DNA of 64,000 bases from contig NZ_VMOA01000018.1 in NCBI RefSeq assembly GCF_020662345.1, forward strand, positions 32,072-96,071, read 5' to 3'. The notes under the pieces were generated by a model. The model ran no database searches and was not told where the DNA came from. It worked only from the letters and a program-made list of their open reading frames with translations. Made by a program: the position numbers and the translations under genes. The stretch comes from Methylobacterium sp. W2. Lineage in GTDB: Bacteria; Pseudomonadota; Alphaproteobacteria; Rhizobiales; Beijerinckiaceae. Every line of letters begins with the position of its first letter. Position 1 is the first letter of the stretch. This document shows positions 9,465 through 18,205 of this stretch, one piece after another.

Positions 9465-10758
9465 TACGATCGGCGACAGCCTCGCGGACCGCCTCGTGGC
9501 CGCGAGTTTTTCGCGATGCGACGGCGTGCTCCATGTGGGCGGCCTCGATCTTCGCAGCCTCGCCGAGACCTACGGCACGCCGTTCTTCGTCTACGATGCC
9601 GACCTGTTCCGCCGCGCCTATCGCGACCTCGCGCGGGCGGTCGCCGGCTTTGCGGTGGTGGATTATTCGGTCAAGGCCAACCCGGCCCCCGCAATCATCC
9701 GCGTCTTCCGCGACGAGGGGGCGGGGGCGGAGATCGCGTCCGGTGCGGAATTCGCCGCCTCCTGGGCGGCCGGTGTCGATCCGCGCCGCATCCTGTTCGC
9801 CGGGCCGGGCAAGAGCGACGTTGACATCGAGGCCACCGTCGCCGGCGGGATCGGCGAGATCCACCTGGAGAACAGCGAGGAGATGGGCCGCGTCGCCGAG
9901 GCGGCGGAGCGCCACGGCACCGTCCAGCGGGTGGCGATCCGGATCAATCCGGGGCCCGACGCGCAGGGCGGGGCCATGCGGATGGGCGGCAAGCCCTCGC
10001 CCTTCGGCTTCGACGAGGAGGAGCTCGATGCCATCGTCGATGCGGTGGAGGCCGAACCGCGCCTGCATCTGGCCGGCATCCACCTCTTTGCCGGGACGCA
10101 AGGGCTCGTCGCCGCGACCCTGCTGTCGCAATGGGCCTACGGCCTGTCCCTGGCGGAGCGGGTGGCCGGGCGGATCGGGCGTCCGCTGGAGACGATCGAC
10201 CTCGGCGGCGGCCTCGGCATCCCCTATTTTTCCAGCGACACCGCTCTCGACCTCGGCGCCCTTCGCGACGGAATGCCGGCGCTCATCGCCCGTGTGGAAT
10301 CCGATCCCCGCCTCAGGGAGGCGCGGATCGTGCTCGAACCCGGACGGTTTCTCGCCGGGCCGGCGGGCCTCTACGTAGCGCGGGTGAGGGCGGTGAAAGT
10401 TTCGCGGGGCAGCCGCTTCGTCATCACCGATGGCGGCATGCACCACCATCTCGCGGCCTCGGGCAATCTCGGGCAGGTGGTCAAACGCGATTACCCCGTG
10501 ACGAGCGTGGTGGATCGCGGCGGCCCGCGCTCGCCCTGTGCCGTGGTCGGCCCGCTCTGCACCCCCCTCGACATGCTCGCCCGCGCGACCCCGCTGCCGG
10601 ACCTCGCGGCGGGCGACCTCGTGGCCGTCCTGCAATCGGGCGCCTATGGGCTGACGGCGAGCCCGATCGGCTTTCTCAGCCATCCGCGACCGGCGGAACT
10701 CCTGGTGGATGAGGGCAGGGTGCGCGAGATCGGCACGGCGCGGCGGCCGGCGGACTGA
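9457..10758 (+). CDS. PLP-dependent decarboxylase, fold-type III (LysA-like, exosortase A-associated type)
   Basis: A 433-aa alanine-racemase-fold decarboxylase. PLP-lysine K73 lies in YSVKANPAP; the glycine loop GGGLGIPYF and the GPLCTPLDML cysteine motif, which completes the neighbouring subunit's active site, are present. Canonical LysA acts on meso-diaminopimelate. The coupling to an ACP and a ligase suggests instead a carrier-bound or unusual amino acid substrate, as for the ACP-dependent decarboxylase BtrK of butirosin synthesis. It resembles the family annotated as exosortase A-associated PLP decarboxylase (TIGR03099, from memory). The ATG overlaps the ligase stop. No exosortase or PEP-CTERM protein is in the window. 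Confidence 0.85.
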   Translation: MSDTIGDSLADRLVAASFSRCDGVLHVGGLDLRSLAETYGTPFFVYDADLFRRAYRDLARAVAGFAVVDYSVKANPAPAIIRVFRDEGAGAEIASGAEFAASWAAGVDPRRILFAGPGKSDVDIEATVAGGIGEIHLENSEEMGRVAEAAERHGTVQRVAIRINPGPDAQGGAMRMGGKPSPFGFDEEELDAIVDAVEAEPRLHLAGIHLFAGTQGLVAATLLSQWAYGLSLAERVAGRIGRPLETIDLGGGLGIPYFSSDTALDLGALRDGMPALIARVESDPRLREARIVLEPGRFLAGPAGLYVARVRAVKVSRGSRFVITDGGMHHHLAASGNLGQVVKRDYPVTSVVDRGGPRSPCAVVGPLCTPLDMLARATPLPDLAAGDLVAVLQSGAYGLTASPIGFLSHPRPAELLVDEGRVREIGTARRPAD

Positions 10759-10880
10759 CGACGGGGCAAACTCTCCCCGGACCACGCGATCGCTCCAGGG
10801 CGACCGAGTTCCGCAACGGAACGGAAACCCTCCCGGCGCTAGATTCCACGGCGTTCGGACGCGATGCGGGAGGTGACCGA

Positions 10881-11480
10881 TTGAGACGCGGTCTCGCCGT
10901 CAGGCAGAAATCGACCAAGCTCGAGTTTCTGAAGCACATTGTCGCCAGCACGCAGACGGGACCGGACGTGTTCTCGACCGTCATGACGAGCGACGATTAC
11001 GCGCGCGACCACGTCCAGATGATCTGCGAATCGCTTCAGCTCGGCCTGACCCGCCTGTATCGAGACCAGGAGGGATATGGCTACGAGGTGCGCATCACCC
11101 GCGCCGGCAAGCTTCTGGCCTTCGGCGAGATCGAGGCGGCGGCGGCCGTCCTCGATACCGGCGGAGGCGTCATGCGCCTTGCCGGCGGCCCGCCGGAGGG
11201 CGCCCTCGGCACGCTGCTGGCGCCCGGCAGCAAAGGCATGTCCCTCGACGGGATCGCGGCCCGGCAATACGCCCCCGAGATGATACGCGGCGTCGCCACC
11301 GGCCATCTCACCGTTGCGGATGGCGTCATCCAGGCATCCCAGGCCCCCGCGAAGGGAATCGGATTGGGCGGATGGGGTGAGGTCGGCAAGCTCGCCCGCC
11401 CCTCGTCGCGCGAACGCGAGCCGACCTCGCCGCTGCCGTCGAGCCGCTCGACGCGGCATGTCTCGGCGCGAAAACCGTAA
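10881..11480 (+). CDS. Hypothetical protein
   Basis: A 199-aa protein not recognised. The start is TTG, preceded by a strong GGGAGGTGA five to seven bases upstream; the only nearby ATG runs into a stop after six codons. The N-terminal half is a mixed alpha/beta stretch with two methionine-rich helices (DDYARDHVQMICESLQLGL). The middle is Gly-rich (LDTGGGVMRLAGGPPEGALG), and the last ~40 residues are Ser/Arg-rich and probably disordered. No signal peptide. It is 120 bases downstream of the decarboxylase gene on the same strand, but a functional link is not shown. Confidence 0.55.
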   Translation: MRRGLAVRQKSTKLEFLKHIVASTQTGPDVFSTVMTSDDYARDHVQMICESLQLGLTRLYRDQEGYGYEVRITRAGKLLAFGEIEAAAAVLDTGGGVMRLAGGPPEGALGTLLAPGSKGMSLDGIAARQYAPEMIRGVATGHLTVADGVIQASQAPAKGIGLGGWGEVGKLARPSSREREPTSPLPSSRSTRHVSARKP

Positions 11481-11600
11481 AGCTTCGTTCCGACACGGGA
11501 TCTCGTATCCTCTGGATAGGCGATGACGCGCGAGGACGACCACATCCTCGGCCCCTTCGCGCGCGGTCAGCGCGCGACGATGCCACCGGGAGGGCGAGCC

Positions 11601-12053
11601 TCAGCCCTTGCGCTCGGTGAAGTCGCGAAACGCCTCGAGGGTCTCGGCGCTGACGTGATGCTCGATCCCCTCCGCATCGCGCCGCGCGGTCTCGGCGCTG
11701 ACACCGAGGGCACAGAGGAAGTGCTCGACGATGCGATGGCGCTCGCGGCTCTGGACCGCGAGCATGCGCCCGCTCTCGGTGAGGAACACGCCGCGATAGG
11801 GGCGCTGCTGCACGAGGCCGTCTTCGGCGAGGCGCTTCAGCATCTTGGCGACGGTGGGCTGGGCGACGCCCAGGCGCGCGGCGATATCCACCTGCCGCGC
11901 CTCGCCGCCGTCGCCGATGAGGTCGGCGATCAGTTCGACATAGTCTTCCACGAGTTCGAGGCGGCGCGCCTCGCGCGCCTGCCGGAAGCTCTCCACATGG
12001 ACGTCCGGATCGACCAGCGGCGCGTCGGGCATGGATCGCGAGGAATCCTGCAT
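11601..12053 (-). CDS. mntR: Manganese transport regulator MntR (DtxR family)
   Basis: A 150-aa metal-sensing repressor that binds DNA when loaded with Mn(II) and controls manganese uptake genes. It aligns closely with enterobacterial Mnt[21 protein letters not shown], the winged-helix [23 protein letters not shown], and metal-site residues in the dimerisation domain ([21 protein letters not shown]). The ATG giving MQDSSRS is used; a GTG 13 codons upstream is possible. No Mn transporter gene is in the window, so its targets are elsewhere. The LysR gene lies immediately upstream on the same strand. Confidence 0.9.
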   Translation of the reverse strand: MQDSSRSMPDAPLVDPDVHVESFRQAREARRLELVEDYVELIADLIGDGGEARQVDIAARLGVAQPTVAKMLKRLAEDGLVQQRPYRGVFLTESGRMLAVQSRERHRIVEHFLCALGVSAETARRDAEGIEHHVSAETLEAFRDFTERKG

Positions 12054-12119
12054 GGTGCCGGGCAACCCTTGCTTCACCGGTGTGACGGACACGGACCATC
12101 CGGTGCCCCGAGCCCGTGT

Positions 12120-13055
12120 TTAGCCAAGGCGGGCGCCGGAGGGGAGCCCTAAACCGGGCCGGTTCGCCCCCTCGCGCAGATGGGCGACGAACTCCCGCGC
12201 GAAAACCGGCAGCCCGTCGAGGGACCGCAGGCAGATGGTGAGGTCCCGCGCCGCCCAGGGGTCGAGGAGCGGGACGATGTCGAGGCCCATGGAGCGCGCG
12301 GCGCGCCGGGCGGTGGTCTCGGGGACGATTCCGAGGCCGACGCCGCATTCCACCAGCCGGCACACCGCATCGAAGCCGCGCAGCTGGACCCGCAGCCGCA
12401 TGGGCGGCCGCCCCGTGCGCATGGCCTTGTCGGCGAGGAAGCGGGTGATGGCGCTCGCCCTGTCGAGGCCGACGAGATCGTAATCCAGGACCTCGGCGAA
12501 GGGCACGCCGTCCCGTGCTCCCAAGGGATGGCCGGAGGGCAGCACCGCCACGAACCTGTCCTGGCGGAACGGATGGGTCTCCAGGGTGCCCGTATCCACC
12601 GTGCCGGAGACGATGCCGAGATCGGCGCCCCCTTCCGCCACGAGACCGACGATCTCGTCCGAGGTCCGCTCGACGATATCGACGCTGACGCCGGTATGGA
12701 GGGCGAGGTACGCGCTCAGGGCTTCCGGCAGGAATTCGGTCAACGCGTGGGTGTTCGACAGGACCTTGATCTGGCCGATCGCGCCGCCGGCATAGGATGC
12801 GAGATCCCCCTGCATCCGGTCGACGCCCTCGAGCAGGGTGCGGGCATGGGCGAGGAGCGCACGCCCGGCCGGCGTCAGGACGACACCCTGGCGGCTCCGG
12901 CTGAGGAGGGCCGCCCCGAGGGAGACCTCCATCGCCCGGATCCGGCTCGACGCGGCGGCGAGCGCGAGATTGGCCCGGGCCGCCCCGTGCGTGATCGACC
13001 CCGCCTCCGCCACGTGGCGGAACAGGCCGAGATCGACGAGGTCGAACCGCATCAT
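12120..13055 (-). CDS. LysR family transcriptional regulator
   Basis: A 311-aa regulator. The N-terminal winged helix covers residues 1-65 (FRHVAEAGSITHGAARANLALAAAS), followed by the linker helix and a periplasmic-binding-like effector domain (GQIKVLSNTHALTEFLPEAL, DLGIVSGTVDTGTLE, GVGLGIVPE). LysR proteins usually regulate a divergent neighbour; here the divergent gene is ftsB, about 70 bases away, which is unlikely to be an effector-responsive target. The ligand is unknown. It starts with two adjacent ATGs. Confidence 0.88.
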   Translation of the reverse strand: MMRFDLVDLGLFRHVAEAGSITHGAARANLALAAASSRIRAMEVSLGAALLSRSRQGVVLTPAGRALLAHARTLLEGVDRMQGDLASYAGGAIGQIKVLSNTHALTEFLPEALSAYLALHTGVSVDIVERTSDEIVGLVAEGGADLGIVSGTVDTGTLETHPFRQDRFVAVLPSGHPLGARDGVPFAEVLDYDLVGLDRASAITRFLADKAMRTGRPPMRLRVQLRGFDAVCRLVECGVGLGIVPETTARRAARSMGLDIVPLLDPWAARDLTICLRSLDGLPVFAREFVAHLREGANRPGLGLPSGARLG

Positions 13056-13124
13056 CGGGCGGGCCTGACAAAAGAGAGCGGCATCGGCAACACATCCTTA
13101 ACCCTGTGGCGCGATGGTCCGGAC

Positions 13125-13436
13125 ATGGTGGTCCGTCGTCGCGTCCGTTCCGTTCTCATGCCGCTCGGCCTCTACGCCGTGTCCGCGCTCGTGGTCGGCT
13201 ATTTCGTGCATCAGGCCGAGAGCGGCAATCGCGGCTTGGAGGCCAAGCGCGCGCTCAAGATCCAGGCCTACGGTCTGAAGCAGGAGCTCACGGCCGCCAA
13301 GGCCGACCGGGCGATCTGGGAGCACCGGGTGGCGCTCCTGCGCAGCGAGCAGATCGACCGGGATCTCCTGGAAGAACGTGCCCGCATCGTCCTCGGCCGC
13401 GTCCACGCGAACGATGTCGTGATCATCAATCCCTGA
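13125..13436 (+). CDS. ftsB: FtsB/DivIC-like septum formation initiator
   Basis: A small bitopic divisome protein, 103 aa. It has one membrane segment near residues 10-27 (VLMPLGLYAVSALVVGYFV) and a following coiled-coil stretch (LKQELTAAKADRAIWEHRVALL) with an ERARIVLG region typical of the family. It links FtsL and FtsQ at the septum. In many alphaproteobacteria ftsB lies directly upstream of pdhA, as here. A TTAACC half-site (13097-13102) upstream is one half of a CtrA box only. Confidence 0.85.
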   Translation: MVVRRRVRSVLMPLGLYAVSALVVGYFVHQAESGNRGLEAKRALKIQAYGLKQELTAAKADRAIWEHRVALLRSEQIDRDLLEERARIVLGRVHANDVVIINP

Positions 13437-13570
13437 TCGTGCCGTGATCGCGTTTTTCCCGCCGCATTCTGCCTGACAACTCGGCCGATCTGTCGACGGG
13501 ACGGCCTCGCTTTCCGCAAAACCCTGTCCTAGAAACGGTTCCAGAAAAGCCGTTCACGGGAGGAAAGCCG

Positions 13571-14656
13571 ATGGATGCCGCCAACGAAGCGGGTCAGGCG
13601 AAAGCCGATTCGGCCAAAGGTTCGGCTCAGGTGGGGACGGGGGGCGGTGACGCCCCGGCGCATGCTCCCGCACCGAACACGCCCCAGTTCACCCGGGAGG
13701 AAGACCTCCACGCCTATCACGAAATGCTGCTGATCCGGCGTTTCGAGGAGAAGGCGGGCCAGCTCTACGGCATGGGCCTGATCGGCGGATTCTGCCACCT
13801 CTATATCGGCCAGGAAGCGGTCGTCATCGGCATGCAGATGGCCTCGGTCGAGGGCGACCAGACCATCACCGGATACCGCGACCACGGCCACATGCTCGCC
13901 TGCGGCATGGACCCGAAGGGCGTGATGGCCGAGCTGACCGGCCGGCGCGGCGGGTATTCCCGCGGCAAGGGCGGCTCGATGCACATGTTCTCCAAGGAAA
14001 AGCAGTTCTTCGGCGGCCACGGCATCGTCGGCGCGCAGGTCTCGCTTGGAACCGGCCTCGGTTTCGCTGACGCCTACAAGCAGAACGGCAAGGTTAGCCT
14101 GACCTATATGGGTGACGGCGCGGCCAACCAGGGCCAGGTCTACGAGAGCTTCAACATGGCTCAGCTGTGGAAGCTGCCCGTGGTCTACGTGATCGAGAAC
14201 AATCGCTACGCCATGGGCACGTCGGTGGCCCGCGCCTCGGCGCAGACCGACTTCTCCAAGCGCGGCGTCTCCTTCGGCATCCCCGGCGAGCAGGTGGACG
14301 GCATGGACGTCCGCACCGTCCGCGAGGCGGCGAGCCGCGCGGTAGAGCATGCCCGCTCCGGCCAGGGCCCCTACATCCTCGAGATGCAGACCTACCGCTA
14401 TCGCGGCCACTCGATGTCCGATCCGGCGAAATACCGGACCAAGGACGAAGTCTCCAAGATGCGCGACGAGCACGACCCGATCGAGATGGTGCGCAAGCGC
14501 CTGATCGAGATGCACGGTGTGCCGGAAGCCGACCTCAAGGCCACCGACGCCAAGGTCCGCGAGACCGTCAACGACGCGGCCGAGTTCGCCACGCACGATC
14601 CCGAGCCGGATCCGTCCGAACTCTGGACCGACATCCTGCTGGAAGCCCGCGCTTAA
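13571..14656 (+). CDS. pdhA: Pyruvate dehydrogenase E1 component, alpha subunit
   Basis: With PdhB forms the thiamine-diphosphate E1 that decarboxylates pyruvate and acetylates lipoyl groups on E2. The 361-aa protein has the TPP motif running from GDGAANQGQVYESFN to VIENN, the substrate-region segment RGKGGSMHMF, and YRGHSMSDPAKYRT, the loop carrying the conserved serines. The first ~40 residues are an Ala/Gly/Pro-rich extension without homology. An excellent GGGAGGAAA ribosome site precedes the ATG. First of the pdhA-pdhB-pdhC-lpd gene set. Confidence 0.95.
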   Translation: MDAANEAGQAKADSAKGSAQVGTGGGDAPAHAPAPNTPQFTREEDLHAYHEMLLIRRFEEKAGQLYGMGLIGGFCHLYIGQEAVVIGMQMASVEGDQTITGYRDHGHMLACGMDPKGVMAELTGRRGGYSRGKGGSMHMFSKEKQFFGGHGIVGAQVSLGTGLGFADAYKQNGKVSLTYMGDGAANQGQVYESFNMAQLWKLPVVYVIENNRYAMGTSVARASAQTDFSKRGVSFGIPGEQVDGMDVRTVREAASRAVEHARSGQGPYILEMQTYRYRGHSMSDPAKYRTKDEVSKMRDEHDPIEMVRKRLIEMHGVPEADLKATDAKVRETVNDAAEFATHDPEPDPSELWTDILLEARA

Positions 14657-14792
14657 GGCCGACCTCGCGACGCTCCCCCCATCCGGGACATCTCCCGTGC
14701 CATGACGGCACGGGGAGAGCCGCAGCGAGGGACCGAGAAGCCGCCGCTTCCTCTCCAGAAGGCCGCCCGCCAACCTACGGATCAGAAACCTC

Positions 14793-16238
14793 ATGGCGAC
14801 CGACATCCTCATGCCCGCGCTGTCTCCGACGATGGAGGAAGGCAAGCTCGCCAAGTGGCTCAAGAAGGAGGGCGACCCGGTCAAATCCGGCGATGTCCTC
14901 GCCGAGATCGAGACCGACAAGGCGACGATGGAGGTCGAGGCCATCGACGAGGGCATCCTCGCCAAGATCCTCATCGAGGAAGGCACAGAGGGCGTGAAGG
15001 TCAACACGCCGATCGCCATCATCGCCGGTGAGGGCGAGGACGTGGCCGCGGCGGCGGCGGGTGGCGGTTCGAAGCCGGACGCTTCGGCCCCGTCGCAATC
15101 GGCCCCCACCCCGACGATGCAGGCCGAGGGCCAGGCCTCGGCACCGGCCGCCACGGCGAAGTCCGGCGACGACAAGGCGAACGCGCCGGCGGCTCCGGCC
15201 GTGATCACCAACAAGTCGCCCGCGCCGGTGATGGACGAGTTCCCCGCCGGCACCGAGATGGTGACCATGACCGTGCGCGAGTCGCTCCGCGACGCCATGG
15301 CCGAGGAGATGCGCCGCGAGGATTCCGTCTTCGTGATGGGCGAGGAAGTCGCCGAGTACCAGGGCGCCTACAAGGTGACGCAGGGGCTGCTGCAGGAATT
15401 CGGCGCCCGCCGCGTGGTCGACACGCCGATCACCGAGCACGGCTTTGCCGGCATCGCGGCCGGCGCCGCTTTCACCGGCCTGCGCCCCATCGTCGAATTC
15501 ATGACCTTCAACTTCGCCATGCAGGCGATCGACCACATCATCAACTCGGCGGCCAAGACCCTCTACATGTCCGGCGGCCAGCTCGGCTGTCCCATCGTGT
15601 TCCGCGGCCCCAACGGTGCCGCCGCCCGCGTCGGCGCCCAGCACAGCCACGATTACTCGGCCTGGTACTCCAACGTACCCGGCCTCAAGGTCATCGCCCC
15701 CTACACGGCCTCCGACGCTAAGGGCCTGCTCAAGGCCGCGATCCGCGACCCGAACCCGGTGATCTTCCTCGAGAACGAGATCCTCTACGGCCAGACCTTC
15801 CCGGTGCCGAAGCTCGACGATTTTGTGCTCCCCATCGGCAAGGCGCGCATCCACCGCACCGGCAAGGACGTGACCATCGTCTCCTTCTCCATCGGCATGA
15901 CCTACGCGCTGAAGGCGGCGCAGGCGCTCGCCGAAGAGGGCATCGAGGCGGAGGTCATCGACCTGCGCACGCTCCGTCCGATGGATACCGACACGATCGT
16001 GGAATCGGTGAAGAAGACCGGCCGTTGCGTCACGGTGGAAGAGGGCTTCCCGCAATCGGGCATCGGCGCCGAGATCATCGCCCGCCTGATGGCCGATGCC
16101 TTCGACTTCCTCGACGCCCCCGTCCTGCGGGTCACCGGCAAGGACGTGCCGATGCCCTACGCCGCCAATCTCGAGAAACTGGCCCTGCCGAACGTCGCCG
16201 AGGTGATCCAGGCGGTGAAGGCGGTCTGCTATCGGTGA
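14793..16238 (+). CDS. pdhB: Pyruvate dehydrogenase E1 beta subunit with N-terminal lipoyl domain
   Basis: The 481-aa beta subunit starts with a complete lipoyl domain (residues 1-78) whose [11 protein letters not shown] motif carries the lipoylated K43. An Ala/Pro-rich linker follows to about residue 150, then the transketolase-like E1 beta core ([51 protein letters not shown]) and C-terminal domain ([16 protein letters not shown]). A lipoyl domain on E1 beta is a known alphaproteobacterial variant. Its DNA is almost identical to the lipoyl-coding part of pdhC. The gap to the next gene holds a 114-bp palindrome. Confidence 0.95.
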   Translation: MATDILMPALSPTMEEGKLAKWLKKEGDPVKSGDVLAEIETDKATMEVEAIDEGILAKILIEEGTEGVKVNTPIAIIAGEGEDVAAAAAGGGSKPDASAPSQSAPTPTMQAEGQASAPAATAKSGDDKANAPAAPAVITNKSPAPVMDEFPAGTEMVTMTVRESLRDAMAEEMRREDSVFVMGEEVAEYQGAYKVTQGLLQEFGARRVVDTPITEHGFAGIAAGAAFTGLRPIVEFMTFNFAMQAIDHIINSAAKTLYMSGGQLGCPIVFRGPNGAAARVGAQHSHDYSAWYSNVPGLKVIAPYTASDAKGLLKAAIRDPNPVIFLENEILYGQTFPVPKLDDFVLPIGKARIHRTGKDVTIVSFSIGMTYALKAAQALAEEGIEAEVIDLRTLRPMDTDTIVESVKKTGRCVTVEEGFPQSGIGAEIIARLMADAFDFLDAPVLRVTGKDVPMPYAANLEKLALPNVAEVIQAVKAVCYR

Positions 16239-16278
16239 GCCGGTGGCGATCGCGGACCGACCATCGTCCTAGCCAGGG

Positions 16279-16392
16279 CCTCATCCTGAGGTGCCCGCGC
16301 CCGCGGGCCTCGAAGGAGGGCTCCAGTTTCAGCAGTTCGAACGGGAGGGCTCCTTCGAGGCCTCCGCTCCGCTCCGGCACCTCGGGATGAGG
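16279..16392. repeat. Palindromic dispersed element, family 1, copy 2, inside the pdh operon
   Basis: A 114-bp imperfect palindrome. The left arm begins CCTCATCCTGAGGTGCCCGC and the right arm ends GGCACCTCGGGATGAGG; about 45 bases of each arm pair. It is related to copies at 6468-6566 and 29990-30097. As RNA it would form a long hairpin between the pdhB stop and the DUF5076 gene. Confidence 0.85.
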
Positions 16393-16430
16393 TCTCGGAT
16401 CGGAGTACGGGCTCGGAGGAGTTGAGCACC

Positions 16431-16721
16431 ATGACCGACAAGTTCCAGGAACTCTCCGCTCCCCCCGACGCCCTGAACAATGGCGGCATCGAAGTCGTGC
16501 GCGCCAGCGTCGTGGACGGCGCGGTGAGCGTGGCCCTGCGCCGCTCCTTCGACGATCCCTATACCTGGGGCCGCCTTCTCATCGACCTCGCTCGCCAGGC
16601 CGCGCGGGTCTACGCGCTGGAGACCGAGATGTCGGAGGAGGAGGCGCTCGAGCGCATCCGCGCCGGCCTCGACTCCGAAAGCTTCGACCCGGACATGCCG
16701 CCCGGCGGCACCCTGAACTGA
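16431..16721 (+). CDS. Small DUF5076-like protein inside the pdh operon
   Basis: A 96-aa cytoplasmic protein (MTDKFQELSAPPDALNNGGI) with a compact alpha/beta pattern: RASVVDGAVSVALRR strands, DDPYTWGRLLIDLARQAARVY helix, and an acidic helix MSEEEALERIRAGLDSE. It resembles the DUF5076 family, found next to pdh genes in Rhizobiales; the function is not established. The ATG follows GGAGGAG by about 11 bases; a TTG three codons earlier is closer to that site. Its place between E1 beta and E2 suggests a role tied to the complex, but this is inference only. Confidence 0.75.
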   Translation: MTDKFQELSAPPDALNNGGIEVVRASVVDGAVSVALRRSFDDPYTWGRLLIDLARQAARVYALETEMSEEEALERIRAGLDSESFDPDMPPGGTLN

Positions 16722-16765
16722 CCGCCCCGCCCACGCCCATCCGCTGACGATCAGGATTCACACCG

Positions 16766-18205
16766 ATGCCCATCAACGTCCTGATGCCCGCCCTGTCGCC
16801 GACGATGGAGAAGGGCAACCTTGCCAAATGGCTGAAGAAGGAGGGCGACGCGGTCAAATCCGGCGACGTCCTCGCCGAGATCGAGACCGACAAGGCGACG
16901 ATGGAGGTCGAGGCCATCGACGAGGGTATCCTGGCCAAGATCATCGTGGCCGAGGGCACCGCCGACGTGCCGGTGAACGACCTCATCGCCATCATCGCCT
17001 CCGAGGGCGAGGACCCGAAGACCGTCGGGGCCGCGGGCGATGGCGGCGCGAAGGCGGAGGCCCCGAAAGCCGACGCTCCCAAGGCTGACGCTCCCAAGGC
17101 CGAGCCTCCGAAGAGCGACACGCCCGCCCTGAACACCACCCCCGGCGACGGCCACAAATCCTACGCGCGGGTGAACGAGGCGCCGGACGGTGCCCAGCCG
17201 GATGGTGCGGCCGCACCCCAGGCCGGGCAGGGCGGCCGCATCGTCGCCTCGCCCCTGGCGCGCCGCATCGCCAAGCTCGAAGGCATCGACCTCTCCGCCG
17301 TCTCCGGATCCGGTCCGCATGGCCGCGTGATCGAGCGCGACGTCCGCGCCGCCATCGCCAGCGGCTCGGCCAAGGCCGGCGCACCGAAGGCGGCGGCCCC
17401 CGCCTCCGCACCGGCGGCCGCTCCGGCTCCCGCAACACCCGCACCGAAGGCCGCCGCCCAGGGCCTCACCACCGATCAGGTGCGCGGCTTCTACCAGAAG
17501 GGCACGTTCGAGGAGGTTCCCCTCGACGGCATGCGCAAGACCATCGCCAAGCGCCTCACCGAGGCGATGCAGGTGGCGCCGCACTTCTACCTCACCGTCG
17601 ATTGCGAGCTCGACGCGCTGATGGCCCTGCGCGAACAGCTCAACAAGAGCGCCGGCACCACCAAGGACGGCAAGCCGCTGTTCAAGCTCTCGGTGAACGA
17701 CTTCGTCATCAAGGCCATGGGCCTCGCGCTGATGCGGGTGCCGGCCGCCAACGCGGTCTGGGCCGAGGACCGGATCCTGCGCTTCAACAATGCAGAGGTC
17801 GGCGTGGCCGTCGCCATCGACGGCGGGCTGTTCACCCCGGTGATCCGCAAGGCCGACCAGAAGACGCTCTCCACCATCTCGAACGAGATGAAGGATTTCG
17901 CCGGCCGGGCGCGGGCCAAAAAGCTGAAGCCGGAGGAGTACCAGGGCGGCGTCACCTCGGTCTCGAATCTCGGCATGTTCGGCATCAAGCACTTCACGGC
18001 GGTGATCAATCCGCCGCAATCCTCGATCCTGGCGGTGGGCGCCGGCGAGAAGCGCGTGGTGGTGAAGGACGGCGCCCCGGCGGTGGTCCAGGTGATGACC
18101 GCCACCCTCTCCTGCGACCACCGCGTCCTCGACGGGGCGCTTGGCGCCGAACTAATCTCGGCCTTCAAGAGCCTGATCGAGCATCCGATGGGGATGCTGG
18201 TGTGA
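16766..18205 (+). CDS. pdhC: Dihydrolipoamide acetyltransferase, E2 of pyruvate dehydrogenase
   Basis: Structural core of the complex; moves the acetyl group from lipoamide to CoA. 479 aa: lipoyl domain residues 1-78 with K43 in [11 protein letters not shown], an Ala/Pro/Lys linker, the peripheral subunit-binding domain near residues 155-195 ([27 protein letters not shown]), a second Ala/Pro linker, and the catalytic domain with the [15 protein letters not shown] histidine motif and the [16 protein letters not shown] region. Its last bases overlap the GTG of the next gene (GTGA). Confidence 0.96.
   Translation: MPINVLMPALSPTMEKGNLAKWLKKEGDAVKSGDVLAEIETDKATMEVEAIDEGILAKIIVAEGTADVPVNDLIAIIASEGEDPKTVGAAGDGGAKAEAPKADAPKADAPKAEPPKSDTPALNTTPGDGHKSYARVNEAPDGAQPDGAAAPQAGQGGRIVASPLARRIAKLEGIDLSAVSGSGPHGRVIERDVRAAIASGSAKAGAPKAAAPASAPAAAPAPATPAPKAAAQGLTTDQVRGFYQKGTFEEVPLDGMRKTIAKRLTEAMQVAPHFYLTVDCELDALMALREQLNKSAGTTKDGKPLFKLSVNDFVIKAMGLALMRVPAANAVWAEDRILRFNNAEVGVAVAIDGGLFTPVIRKADQKTLSTISNEMKDFAGRARAKKLKPEEYQGGVTSVSNLGMFGIKHFTAVINPPQSSILAVGAGEKRVVVKDGAPAVVQVMTATLSCDHRVLDGALGAELISAFKSLIEHPMGMLV

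Noticed and set aside
8168..10378. A 736-codon frame overlapping the ligase and decarboxylase genes on the same strand
   Set aside because: The product is Arg/Pro-rich shift-frame sequence; both real genes are intact in other frames.
13097..13102. TTAACC upstream of ftsB as a CtrA box
   Set aside because: Only one half-site is present; the base group seven positions before it is GCAA, not TTAA.
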